Assembly: GCA_003990745.1 (NCBI GenBank)
Contig: RBNI01001452.1
Location: 1 to 22,378 of the forward strand
DNA: 22,378 nt
Reading direction: 5' to 3'
Origin: Jimgerdemannia flammicorona
Taxonomy: Eukaryota; Mucoromycota; Endogonomycetes; Endogonales; Endogonaceae
Positions 1 through 8,772 of the stretch are shown here, in pieces. A program made the position numbers and the translations under genes. Within the stretch, counting starts at the first letter, position 1. Each line of letters begins with the position of its first letter. The notes under the pieces are model-generated. The model saw nothing but the letters and a program-made list of their open reading frames with translations. It ran no database searches and was not told where the DNA came from.

Positions 1-1133
1 TTTTTTTAATGGACTCAATGTTCGATGGATTTTTATTGGAAGAGAACCTAGACTATATAGGCCAAAACCCTCCCCCACCACCTATCAAGCACTGCCCTCT
101 CATTAACCTAGGTCAGTTATTGTCTAGCAGCTTGACTATACCAGGTAGAGCAGGGCCTATGTTGGCCTATACCTCATTCTGTACACTATGCTCTCTCTAC
201 TACCAGGGGTACCCAACCATACACCAATGACTGAAAGTACATGCCCAAGACCCCAATGTATATACAAGACCATGTCCTAGCTAAATAGAATAGCCCCTAC
301 CACCTCAAAGAGAATGACAGATAAAGAAAAACCCTCACCAAAGTACATCATAATAGGTAGGGCCTAGTTCTCCCAGTCAAGGTAAGTAAAGGACTTATAT
401 ATGAGGTGGGAGGAGACCCCCAATATCCCACTACTCAAGTCTGTGGGCCTCGATCATGTTGCCATTTCAGCTCCCAGTTTTAGTTGAGTGTAGCCAAGAC
501 ATCTAAAATGGGTAGCCTCAGGCCCCCCAATCCCCCCCAATGACTGGGGCCCAATCTGCTGAATTGCCAAAAGAAGCCAAGAGTGATACCTACCACCTAA
601 CTACTCTATATTAATCAAAAGGCCCCACCGAAGCAGTACCTGCCCCAGCCCTGATGACTACCCTCAGCCTGGTATCTTACTGGTTCACTGTTATTACCCT
701 TTCTCCTATCTGTGACAGCCATCTCACCTCCCATCCCGACAACACCCAAAAAGCAGTCATCTATGCTGGAACTGCACTTACTGGGAAGCTTGCCAAAGTC
801 AGAGAGCCCCACTACAGACACTAAGGACCTGCAGATAACTTATACTGAGCACTTGACACCCAAGGTTGACTGACTCCCTATGTAGCCTGTGATACACTAA
901 GATAGCACTTTATTGGTAATGGCAAAAGGAAGAAGGCACTGCACCAAAACGGATACTCTCCAGAAATAGCCAAAGGTACTAAAAACTGCAAAAAGTGAAG
1001 AAGATACTGATCTGACACCTATAAAGGGGCAACTCATCACCATTGTCTCTCTCCCACTACTCTGCAATAGGTACAGCAAACCAACCTGAGGAAGAGGGAG
1101 TAATAATTGTGGAAAGTGGACTTAGAAAGTTGC
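1..1133. other. No recognisable gene; C/A-rich unique-looking DNA
   Basis: The longest open stretch is plus-strand 9-230 (73 codons, Pro-rich start, no domain I recognise). The same frame can be followed to about 1107, but it carries roughly one stop per 20 codons, which is what chance would give, so I do not call a gene. Small minus-strand open frames at 615-821 and 897-1079 also resemble nothing known to me. The segment may be decayed transposon DNA, because it abuts the broken end of the Penelope-like fragment near 1185. No repeat, promoter or RNA gene was seen. Confidence 0.3.
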
Positions 1134-1667
1134 CTACCAAACCATTATGATCAGTAAGGTAGTGGAGAAAGGAGCCATCATGTAATAATTCTTATACAAT
1201 CTTTGAGTGATGTCTTGAGGAAGCCCAAAGAATTCTAGAGCATCAGATGAGACACTCATGGCCTTGTCAATTTTAGCATACTGGTTCTTAGCATACTGGG
1301 TGGCAGCAATGTTCTCAGTTATGGCAGCCTCAATTGTGGCCATGGTATAATGCTTAGCTTCCACCAAAGTAGTAGTAAGAGCAGTACCATACTGTTCCTC
1401 AGGTAGGAGAGCAATTATAGCAGCTACCATCTTGGAAGTAGTAAACTTCCAATCAGCAACCTGAGCTTATAGAAAGTTGGCATAGTGTTTCTTTGCAGCA
1501 GCAATCTCAAGAGCAGAAAGTACTCTAGTGCAAGTAGCATGGAAGAGAGTAGGGACCTTGATGGATGTTGTGATCACATAGGTGGCCAGGTTGTCAAACT
1601 CTGCCAAATTGGTGAAGGAAGCAGTTGAGATAGCAGCATTGCTATCTACATTCATATTATCTGTCAT
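1134..1667 (-). pseudogene. Penelope-like element copy 1: truncated 5' part of the ORF
   Basis: Reading leftward from the ATG at 1667-1665, this frame matches the start of the ORF at 8773 almost residue for residue, for example STASFTNL, VADWKFT, ALLPEEQ and the Ala-rich stretch before KAMSVSSDAL. An in-frame TAA at 1469-1467 follows the residues NFL, and the plus-strand copy has the same TAA at the same codon. Similarity to copy 2 stops near 1185, just after LYKN, so the 3' part including the reverse transcriptase is missing. The shared domain is about 150 residues, Ala/Thr-rich and probably helical, and I recognise no known fold in it. It sits in front of an RT in copy 2, so a gag-like or N-terminal accessory role is an inference. 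The product would be non-functional. Confidence 0.7.
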
Positions 1668-1712
1668 GTTATATATTATAAAATGAGTAGATAATAGTGG
1701 AAGAGTTTAGAG
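1668..1712 (-). repeat. Remnant of the Penelope-like terminal repeat
   Basis: These 45 bases match the last part of the 700-bp repeat that precedes the ORF in copy 2 (about 8728-8772), in inverse orientation. The outer limit is the octamer CTCTAAAC on the minus strand (1712-1705). Beyond it comes TAGTGC (plus strand 1713-1718) and then the minisatellite. The octamer is also the exact boundary of the palindrome in copy 2. Confidence 0.65.
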
Positions 1713-1737
1713 TAGTGCATCACAACCTGAGCTGACC

Positions 1738-2095
1738 TATGTATATATTTAACCTGACCCAGAATTATATGTCATCCATCTTTAACCCAACTCAGAATTA
1801 TACATCACCTGTCTATAACCCAACCTAGAATTATACATCACCCATCTTTAACCCAACTCAGAATAATACATCACCCATCTTTAACCTGATCCAGAATTAT
1901 ACATCACCCATCTTTAATCCAATCTAGAAACATACATCACCTATCTTTAACCTGACCCAGAATTATATGTAACCTATCTTTAACCCAACCTGAGAAATAT
2001 ACATGACCCGACCTGAGAAATATATGTGACCTGACCCAAGAAATATATGTGACCCAACCCTGACCCATATTTAACTTGATACAGACCCATCTTTA
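1738..2095. repeat. 33-bp minisatellite array A
   Basis: About ten degenerate units run from 1751 to about 2070. Two neighbouring units measured by hand are both 33 bases, of the form AACCTGACCCAGAATTATAT followed by GTCATCCATCTTT. Toward 2000-2060 the unit changes to a shorter form containing GAGAAATATATGTGACC, and it ends in a C-rich block (CCCAACCCTGACCC). On the minus strand the array is G-rich and reads toward the ORF at 1667. The array at 7240-7560 has the same unit and the same order of sub-blocks in the opposite absolute orientation, so in both cases it lies upstream of the Penelope-like ORF in the same relative direction. Confidence 0.85.
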
Positions 2096-2261
2096 AGCTG
2101 CCTTTAAGCTACAAGGTACCAAAAAAAAAAAATTGCACATCTAAGATATATATTTAGAATAAACAAACAGAAACATAATTAGGAATCAGAAATCAAAATG
2201 AAATCAGAAATAAATCGGAATTAAATCAGAAAAATAAAAAACGTATCAGTATGAATAGATC
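2096..2261. other. A-rich spacer with short AAATCAGAAA-type repeats
   Basis: A poly(A) run lies at about 2119-2130. From 2175 to 2235 there is a loose tandem of AAATCAGAAA-like words 11-13 bases apart. No coding potential was seen. It lies just beyond the stop codon of the minus-strand frame 2262-3491 and could be its 3' flank. Confidence 0.4.
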
Positions 2262-3491
2262 TTACTCTTCATCACTATAAATCAACTGATTCTCCTCCTC
2301 TTCATCACTATAAACCAACTGATCCTCCTCCTTCTCATATTCCAAACTATCTTCCTCTATATATTCTGAACTGCTTTCCTCTATATCCTCCTCCTCCATA
2401 TCCTCCTCTGCACTGACCTCCTCCATGCCAACCTCCATTTCATCCTCCATGCCAACCTCCTCATGTTCCTCCATTCCAACCTCCCTGTGTTCCTCTACAC
2501 TGACCTCCCCATGTTCTTCCATGCCAACCTCCCTCATGCTAACCTCCCCATGTTCCTCCATGCTGATCTCCACTGTACTGACCTCCCCATGTTCCTTCAT
2601 ACTGATCTCCCCCATGCTGACCTCCCCTGCACTGACCTCTCCACTGACCTCTTCACCAGCACTGACTCCTCCACTAGCACTGACCTCTCCCACCTCTCCA
2701 TCTCCTCTACCACCACCTCTCTCAACAAAATGCACAAGTCTGCCATCTAGACAACCTTGCTTGTTCTATGCTTTAGCATTCACCTTGAAGCTAGTGTGAT
2801 ATGATGAATATTCCACAATTTTCGCATGGTTTTCTATTGCTCTTATAACTTCTTGTCTCAGTTGGTCATCATGTACTTTCTTAATGTATTTGTTGGCCAC
2901 AGCAAAAGCATGCCTAATGTCCAATTTGTAAGGCCTTTCTCTGTGAGGTTTGGGGCATCTTGGAAATTGGTTTGGCAATGCTTCTCAGTGATGCTTGGGC
3001 AAACTTGATAGCAAAAATGGCAATTATAACAAGATTTGTACTCCAGCCCAGGCTTAGAAGCTGGAGAATATATATATTTCCAATATTATTAGGAAAAAAA
3101 TTCAGATATTGATTTAAAAAGAAAAAAAAAAAAACCTAACTTTTTTGAGCTATATTATTGGGATCTGATGGGGGACCTTGTGCTTGCAGACTAGCGGCAA
3201 GCTGGCAGTCAAGCTGGAGATTGGGGAGCTGAGGGTCAGCAAGCTAGGAGTTGGCGAGCTTGGCAACCTGAGTGTTGGCAAGCTCAGCAGACTGGGTGTT
3301 GGCAAGCTCAGCAGGCTGGGTGTTAGCAAGCTCAGCAGCCTGAGTGTCGGTAAGCTCAGCAGGCTGGGTGTCAGCAAGTGGGCATCTTTAGGGTGCTGAG
3401 CTTTGGGATGGTAAGCTGAAGTACATTGAGCTTGGAGGGGGCTAAGTAAATACTTATTGGCCAGATGATCATATCCACATTTTCTCAACAT
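2262..3491 (-). pseudogene. Decayed acidic, Cys-containing protein frame; function unknown
   Basis: Three minus-strand stretches (3491-3150, 2978-2766, 2735-2262) lie in one frame. The join at 2766 is a single TAG, reachable from CAG by C->T. The 2978-2766 part is protein-like (RHAFAVANKYIKK, QEVIRAIENHAK). The C-terminal 157 codons are Glu/Met-rich, with degenerate MEEHGEV-type repeats and an acidic tail. A candidate 80-nt intron (3140-3061, GTTAGG...CTCCAG, with CTAATAA near the acceptor) separates the 5' part. Just after it, another frame shows a Cys cluster, CYNCHFCYQVC, followed by more Cys/His. Using that cluster in the product would need a frameshift near 2978. The Cys cluster suggests a metal-binding gag-like or DNA-binding protein, but I do not recognise the family. 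A host gene relic is an alternative. Confidence 0.35.
3229..3386. repeat. 24-bp tandem repeat (octapeptide, open on both strands)
   Basis: Perfectly spaced 24-base units begin at 3253, 3277, 3301, 3325 and 3349, of the form GGCAAGCTCAGCAGGCTGGG plus TGTT, with a degenerate unit on either side. Because 24 is a multiple of three, both strands stay open. The plus strand encodes GKLSRLGV-like octamers and the minus strand encodes LSLPTPSL-like octamers. The minus-strand version lies in the 5' part of the 2262-3491 frame and could be a repeat domain of that protein. Confidence 0.85.
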
Positions 3492-3599
3492 AGCAGTGAA
3501 TTAAGTGAGGTGAAGTGAAGGACAAGGTGAAGTGAAGGATGAGGCAAAAAGAATGAGAGGTGAAAGTAAGCTTTCAATATCTTAAATATTCAAAAGCTA
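3492..3599. other. Spacer, no gene
   Basis: Short AT-rich spacer with a GTGAAGTGAAGGA-type duplication around 3510-3545. Nothing else was seen. It could hold the promoter side of the minus-strand frame that starts at 3491, but no recognisable core element stands out. Confidence 0.3.
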
Positions 3600-3735
3600 T
3601 AACATCTTTCAGAAGCTCTTTCAGAATCTCTCCAAAATCTCTTTCAGAAGTTCTTTCAGAATCTCTTTGAAATCTCTTTCAGAATCTCTTCGAAATCTCT
3701 TTTGGAATCTCTTCGAAATCTCTTTCAAAACCCAT
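3600..3735. repeat. 23-bp (12+11) tandem repeat
   Basis: Alternating words of 12 and 11 bases (TTTCAGAATCTC and TTCGAAATCTC with variants) repeat about five times as 23-base dimers. The period is not a multiple of three, so successive units shift frame and the tract is unlikely to be a coding repeat. The minus-strand open frame 3909-3679 runs into it only by chance. From 3736 to 3852 I see no feature apart from a GA-rich stretch. Confidence 0.7.
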
Positions 3736-3852
3736 TTCTAAATTGCATGTTGTTTGTAATCTGAGGAATAAGGGTGAGGGAGGTGGAGGAATATGTGATG
3801 GTTGTGCAAGAGGAGTGGAATGTAAGAGAAGTAGAATGTAAGAGGAGTGAAA

Positions 3853-4042
3853 CACAGTAAGGAAAGCTCTGGATTGCAAGCATAAGTATAAGTGTAAGTA
3901 CAAGTACAAGCTTTGCTCTACTCAGCTGATAGCTAATATTATGTGATATTAGCTTATTATCAACTTGTTAGACTGAGCAGAGCAAAGCTTATACTTATGC
4001 TTATGCTTGCAATCTGGAGCTTTCCTCACTGCATTCTACTCC
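3853..4042. mobile_element. Foldback (MITE-like) element 1
   Basis: Arms 3853-3944 and 3951-4042 are imperfect inverted copies. GGATTGCAAGCATAAGTATA on the left pairs with TATACTTATGCTTATGCTTG on the right, and AAGCTTTGCTCTACTCAG pairs with CTGAGCAGAGCAAAGCTT. The centre (AGCTAATATTATGTGATATT followed by AGCT) is itself a hairpin. No ORF lies inside. It resembles a non-autonomous foldback element, and RNA read through it would fold into a long hairpin. It lies about 10 bp from foldback element 2 and shares its core. Confidence 0.7.
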
Positions 4043-4051
4043 TCTCTGTGT

Positions 4052-4495
4052 GATTCAGCAGATTCTGCATAAGCCCTGATTAAGTGAGGTTTGCAATGAC
4101 ATTTGAGCAAGGTTTGTGGTACATTTGAGCGAGATTTGCAGTGAGATTTGCAGTGAGGTTTGAGCAAGATTTGCAAGTGAGATTTGCATAAGCCAGACTT
4201 TGCAAGCCTTGTACTTACAAGCTCAGCCAATAGCTGATATCACATAATATCAGCTTATATGTATATATATCATATCAGCTTGTAACTGAGCTTGTCTAGG
4301 CTTGTAAGTATAAGGCTTGTAAAGCCTGGCTTATGCAAATCTCACTTTAATCTTACATGCAAATCTCACTTGCAAATCTTGCTTACAAATCTTGCTTGAA
4401 CCTCACTGCAAATCTCGCTCAAACATACCACAAACCTTGCTCAAATGTCATTGCAAACCTTGCTCAATCAGGGCTTATGCAGAATACACTGAATC
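4052..4495. mobile_element. Foldback (MITE-like) element 2
   Basis: Left arm from 4052 (GATTCA...ATTCTGCATAAGCCCTGATT) mirrors the right arm ending at 4495 (AATCAGGGCTTATGCAGAAT...TGAATC). The arms are about 190-230 bases and contain internal repeats of GAGATTTGC / GCAAATCTC and GAGCAAGGTTTG. The centre at 4230-4270 (GCTGATATCACATAATATCA plus GC) is the same core as in foldback element 1. Small indels separate the arms, mainly differing numbers of the 9-12 base internal words. No coding capacity was seen. Open frames of up to 122 codons over 4357-4760 are read from the repeat arm and are not credible genes. Confidence 0.75.
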
Positions 4496-4835
4496 TCCAA
4501 AGTATGTTTGCTGTTTGCAGTTATATAATGGGTACCAGTTCACCACCTGTGCATATTTATTCATCCATTCTCTGTCCACAATCGATCATTGGTTATCACA
4601 TGCTACCTTGCTGCTCTTCCTCTTACTGCTCCCCAGCTCACTGACTCCTATTCCAGGCCCCACAGTTCCTGACTTTTCCTGCTGCTTGCCACCTCCCCCC
4701 AACTCTCTGCCCACTAGTTCACTGCCCCCCCAGCTTGTTTCTCAGTTTGCCACTCCCTAGCTTGTCACTTCCTAGCCACTTTCCAGCTCTCGGCCTCCCA
4801 CTCAAGCTCTCAGTCCCCACCATCAAACATTCGAA
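4496..4835. other. Pyrimidine-rich stretch upstream of the hAT transposase
   Basis: The plus strand is strongly C/T-rich from about 4610 to 4830, with CCCCCC runs and many CT tracts. This is a common look for fungal promoters, and the ATG of the hAT frame follows at 4836. No hAT terminal inverted repeat (CAGGG-type) adjacent to the gene could be identified here, so the left end of the element is not located. A CAGGGC at 4469 belongs to the foldback arm. Confidence 0.35.
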
Positions 4836-7119
4836 ATGTCTATCAATCAAGAAGTACATTTAGGAGAAATTTCAGAACTATCAGTTGATATATCGGAGGA
4901 TATATCAGAGGATATATCAGATATCTCCACCAGTTCATTATCACCAACAAGTATGAGAATAAAAATAAAAATAAAACCTAGTGATAGCTGGGTGTGGAAT
5001 TATGCCACAAAGGTAGTTTTATATATTGTGCTAATAGTTGCATTCATAGGAGTGATTGGTCTCATCAGTTGTAAGGGTGGGTAGTCAGTTGTAAGTGGTT
5101 GAGGTTCTAATATAGTCTCATATCTCTCTATTCAAATAGAATTTATAAAGTAAGCTCATCAGTTGCAACCATTGCATGACTTGGAGCTATATATCAAAGG
5201 ACAGCAATATCAACAATCTTAAATGACATCTCTGGAAGCATCACAATACTATGCTCTTACCTCTCCAGCATGCTGAGAATTCTTGCTGGTCTAAGAAAAA
5301 TGATATTCTGAGTATGGATAGAATGGAATTCAGGAAGTACTTAGGAGGTTATTAGAAAAATTATTCATCAAATTTTATTATTACAAATAGGAACACACTA
5401 GCAAGACTTTAAGTGATGAAAATTTCTATTGGTTAATTGCCAACTTCATTATTACTGGATATCAGCCATTCTCCACTATCGAAAATGCTGGCTTCAAGTA
5501 TCTCCTTCACATATTATACTCTGATCTGGTCCTTCTATTAGCTGATATGATTTCATAAGTTATTCAAAAGGAATTCGAACTATTGCAGATACAAGTGAAA
5601 GTAAGGCTAGCAGGGCTTAAGTTGAAGATGTCACTTACACTTGATTGTTGGACATCGGACATTAACATCAAGGCCTTTCTTAGAATAATAGCCCATTGGA
5701 TTGACAGTGATTGGAAGATGTATGACATTATCTCAGACTTTGTGAATATTAGTGAAATAACTGAAATAACACACATGGGTGCCAATATTGTGAAAAGTCT
5801 GGAGCTGGTAATAGATGATTTATTGCCTAGTGATAATCAAATCATTGCTGTTGTGTGTGACAATGCCAGTAACAATGATACTCTATTTGAGAATCTCCAT
5901 CATCTGCTCGCTCATGTACATTGTTTCAGGCATATGTTAAATCTCATCATTCATGATGCTCTTGGTTCTCTTAGCAAGCTCATTGGAAAGCTACAGGAGT
6001 TGTTAAAGAAGATCAAAAATTCAGCACAATGACAAGCACAACTGATAAAGATCTGTGAATCCTCTGGAATTCCCATTTTGAAGCCTCTCTTAGATGTTAT
6101 AACAAGATGGAGTTCTATACATGAAATGTTAGTGTGTGCTCTGGAGATTCATAAGGTAAGATTTTGAATCTATTTGTATAAATTTTGGAATAGGATTTGG
6201 AAGTATTTTGGTACTAAATAAATTGATATTACATCCAAATAGGGCTTGGATATATTGTGTGTTATGGATAAGCAAATGAGTAATATATCTGAAGATGCAT
6301 AGCAACAATTTGAATTGATTTGCCAATTTCTTGAGCCTTTTGCCAAAGTGATAACTGTGATGTCAGCTTCAAAGTATCCTATAATAGTGGCTGTTATCTC
6401 ACTATTTAATTGGCTATATGATCATCTCAAAGATGTCATTGATACATATCAAACTGGTGAACATTTTAATCAGATATATATATGATTTTGAAAGTAATTT
6501 TATTTGTGAATTTAGAAACTAATTTAGTAAGTAATTGGGAAGTAATATGTATATATTTTTATTTTTTATAGATAATGCTTATGCTGCTGAGAATATACAT
6601 ATGAAACTTCTAAAGTATTACTGCAAGATGACACCATTATACAGCATATGTAGCTTCAGCCTTAGATCTACATATCAATATGTGTTATTTTTGTCATAAG
6701 CAATGGAAAAAATCCTTAATTGATAAATGAAAGAATCAGATGAAACATATCTGGAAAAAGAAGTATAAGCCTGTTAATGCTGTCATTATACCCTCAATAT
6801 CTTATGATGCCAATAATTTTATCAACTCAATATATGAGAAGAAACAGCATGTCAATGTAGATGATGAGCTTGAATAGTGTGTGTTGTTTTTATGTTTTTT
6901 GGTTGGCTTGGTTAATTTTCACTCATATTTCTCTGTTTTAGTTATTTGCCAGAGAATCCAGCTGATCCTCATATAGATATACTGGATTGGTGATAGCAAA
7001 ATCAGTCAGTATATCCTAATCTTTCATAAATAGCTTGCGATTATCTCGCTATTTCAGCAACATCTGTTCTATCTGAACATATTTTTTTTATTGCTAGTGA
7101 GCTGGTGACTGAATGTTGA
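4836..7119 (+). pseudogene. hAT-superfamily transposase (BED finger, RNase H-like core, hATC domain), decayed
   Basis: A hAT transposase cuts and reinserts its element in the nucleus. The start at ATG 4836 gives an acidic N-terminus, then SWVWNYATK and, after a likely intron 5013-5139, a BED zinc finger with CNHC (5164-5175) and HLWKHH (5227-5244). The core follows: PFSTIENAGFKYLL, LTLDCWTSD (5634-5660), AVVCDNASNNDT, HMLNLIIHDAL and RWSSIHEML. Other introns are 6156-6242 (phase 0, GTAAGA...AAATAG) and 6877-6941 (GTGTGT...TTTTAG). Between them lies one with a clear acceptor at 6571 and no GT donor. The C-terminal dimerisation domain is visible as DILDW, then DYLAISATSV (7039-7068) and SELVTE. 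In-frame stops at 5146, 5224, 5388, 6030, the codon before QQFEL near 6300, and 6987 all fit C->T or G->A changes. Single-base frameshifts lie near 5400 and 6690. It is not functional. Confidence 0.85.
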
Positions 7120-7239
7120 AACAGCTTGTGTATAAATATAATTTGAGCATGCATGTGTTTGGATTCTTAGTGGTCTTCAGATATTTTTTACTTCCAATTG
7201 CTCTGAATATTATTCAAATATTTTCTGAATCATTTTTTC
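7120..7239. other. AT-rich 3' flank of the hAT frame
   Basis: No gene or repeat was seen. It connects the hAT C-terminus to the G-rich start of the second minisatellite. The open frame 7113-7337 is a read-through from this spacer into the minisatellite and is not a credible gene. Confidence 0.3.
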
Positions 7240-7560
7240 AAAGCAGAGTTCAGAGAGTCGGGTTCAGGGTTGGTTCAGGGGTCAGGTTCAGGGTTGGGTT
7301 CAGGGATTGGGTTCAAGTTTGGGTTAAGAGTAAATAATGGATTGGGTGACATATATTTCCAGGTTGGGTTAAAGATGGATTATATTTAATTATAGGTCAG
7401 ATTAAAGATGGGTAATGTATCTTTCCAGGTCAGGTTAAAGACAGGTGACATACAATTCTGAGTCAGGTTAAAGATAGGTGGCATATAATTCCAGGTTGGG
7501 TTAAAGATGGGTGACATATAATTCCAGCTAATTCTAAGTTGGCTGTTTTACAGGTTGAGT
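7240..7560. repeat. 33-bp minisatellite array B with a G-tract block
   Basis: The left part (7260-7311) holds six or more runs of three to four G (GGGTTCAGGGTTGG type). It is followed from about 7330 by degenerate units of the form GGGTTAAAGATGGGTGACAT plus ATAATTCCAGGTT. This is the reverse complement of the unit at 1738-2095, with the same order of sub-blocks. The array ends in GGTCA...GCACTA (7574-7593), which is also found beside array A. The G-tract block could form a G-quadruplex. It reads toward the Penelope-like element. Confidence 0.85.
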
Positions 7561-7593
7561 TTTGGGTTAATCAGGTCAATTTGCAGAGCACTA

Positions 7594-8735
7594 GTTTAGA
7601 GCAAAATATGATACTGTTTCAATAGATATTAAAGTTGGTGGTAAGAGGTCAAGCTGTAGAAAATGATAAGCTTATATAAATTTTTACAATAGAACAAGAA
7701 AGCAGAATAAAGTATTTTTTGAAGTAAGGTGCAATAGATCTGTAACCTGCCTATGACATCATGATACATGATAGTCTTTATTCAAAATTGAGAACAAAGT
7801 TCAGGTAAACAAAGATACTGATCTAACCCCAGAATTCCAGAATCAGAATGGGGTATAAGTACCCAGACCTTGTCTCAATCCAAACAAAGGTCTGAATTGG
7901 GCTTTATTAATCTACATACATGATAGACTATTAAAAACCTAATATAGAAACAACCAGGAAAAGGTACTGGTCATATGATCTAATGTTACACAAACAATAA
8001 ACAATGCCAAAAATGGAACTAGACTAATGACTGTCACATGTCATCATGTGATTATCACTTATAGATTTAAAAATGTGAAAAATCACCAGACAATCTCTGA
8101 CGTGAGACTCTAGACCTGACGCCTGTATACCTATACTCCATGATGCCTGTCTATCTCTGCTTGCTTCACTCGCTCTGGTGCTGAGGCTCTACTCTGCTCC
8201 AGTCATGAGACTCTAGATCAAATGTCTGCATCTTCAGATGCAAATGATTTTTAGGTCTTTAAACCTATAAGTGACAATCACATGATGATATGTGACAGTC
8301 ATTAGTTTAGTTCCGTTTTTGGCATTGTTTATTATTTGTGTAACATTAGATCATGTGACTGGAACCTTTTCCCAGTTGTTTCTATATCAGGTTTTTAATG
8401 GCCTATTATATATATAGATTGATAATATCTGATTCAGACCTTTGTTTGAATTGGGGCAAGGTCTAGATACTTATGTACTGTTCTGATTCTGGAATTCTGG
8501 GGTTAGATCCATGTCTTTATTTATCTGAACTTTGTTCTCAATTTTGAATAAAGATCATTATATATCATGGTACTGTGGGCAGATTGCAAATCTATTGCAC
8601 CTTACTTTGGAAAACACTTTATTCCACTTTCTTATTCCATTGTGAAAATTTACATAAGCTTATCATTTTCTACTACTTGACCTCTTACCACCAACTTTCA
8701 TATCCACCATAATAGTATCACATCTCACTCTAAAC
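7594..8735. repeat. 1.14-kb palindrome (inverted repeat with 200-bp spacer)
   Basis: The left arm 7594-8064 is the reverse complement of the right arm 8265-8735, and the spacer is 8065-8264. For example, AATGACTGTCACATGTCATC near 8034 mirrors GATATGTGACAGTCATT near 8290, and GGTAAGAGGTCAAG near 7640 mirrors CTTGACCTCTTACC near 8680. The outer ends are a perfect octamer pair, GTTTAGAG (7594-7601) and CTCTAAAC (8728-8735). Copy 1 at 1705-1712 has a single CTCTAAAC at this point and lacks the palindrome. Transcription across it would give a 470-bp double-stranded RNA stem. Confidence 0.85.
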
Positions 8736-8766
8736 TCTTTCACTATTATCTACTTGTTTTATAATA
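8066..8766 (+). repeat. Left 700-bp terminal direct repeat of the Penelope-like element
   Basis: It starts TTTAAAAATGTGAAAAATCA and ends GTTTTATAATA, and aligns end to end with 11964-12663 with almost no indels. The differences are nearly all transitions, and many sit at former CpG sites. For example, TTCACTCG here faces TTTGCTCA on the right, and GGGCAG faces GGGCGG. It includes two short hairpins (CACATGATGATATGTG near 8279, and an inverted TGCATCTTCAGATGCA near 8227-8242). The ATG of the ORF lies 7 bp after its end, so promoter activity for the ORF is likely here, as in other Penelope-like terminal repeats. Confidence 0.85.
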
Positions 8767-8772
8767 TACAAT

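Noticed and set aside
9..1107. A single long decayed frame across the left end
   Set aside because: It can be read in one frame, but stops occur at about the chance rate and no motif is recognisable.
2425..2799. Plus-strand Ser/Thr/Pro-rich frame
   Set aside because: It is the complement of the acidic repeat on the minus strand, which has the better protein character and a consistent frame.
5013..5049. A 37-nt intron in the hAT gene (GTAGTT...CATAG)
   Set aside because: It is too short for a fungal intron, and using it does not lead to the BED finger. The acceptor at 5139 gives an in-frame path to CNHC.
8066..8766. Hammerhead ribozyme in the Penelope-like terminal repeat
   Set aside because: Such ribozymes are known from Penelope-like repeats, so I looked for CTGATGA...GAAA. 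Near 12118-12150 and 8218-8245 there is a CTGATG-like word (decayed to CTAATG or TCAAATG) before a hairpin, but no GAAA follows and the core does not fit.
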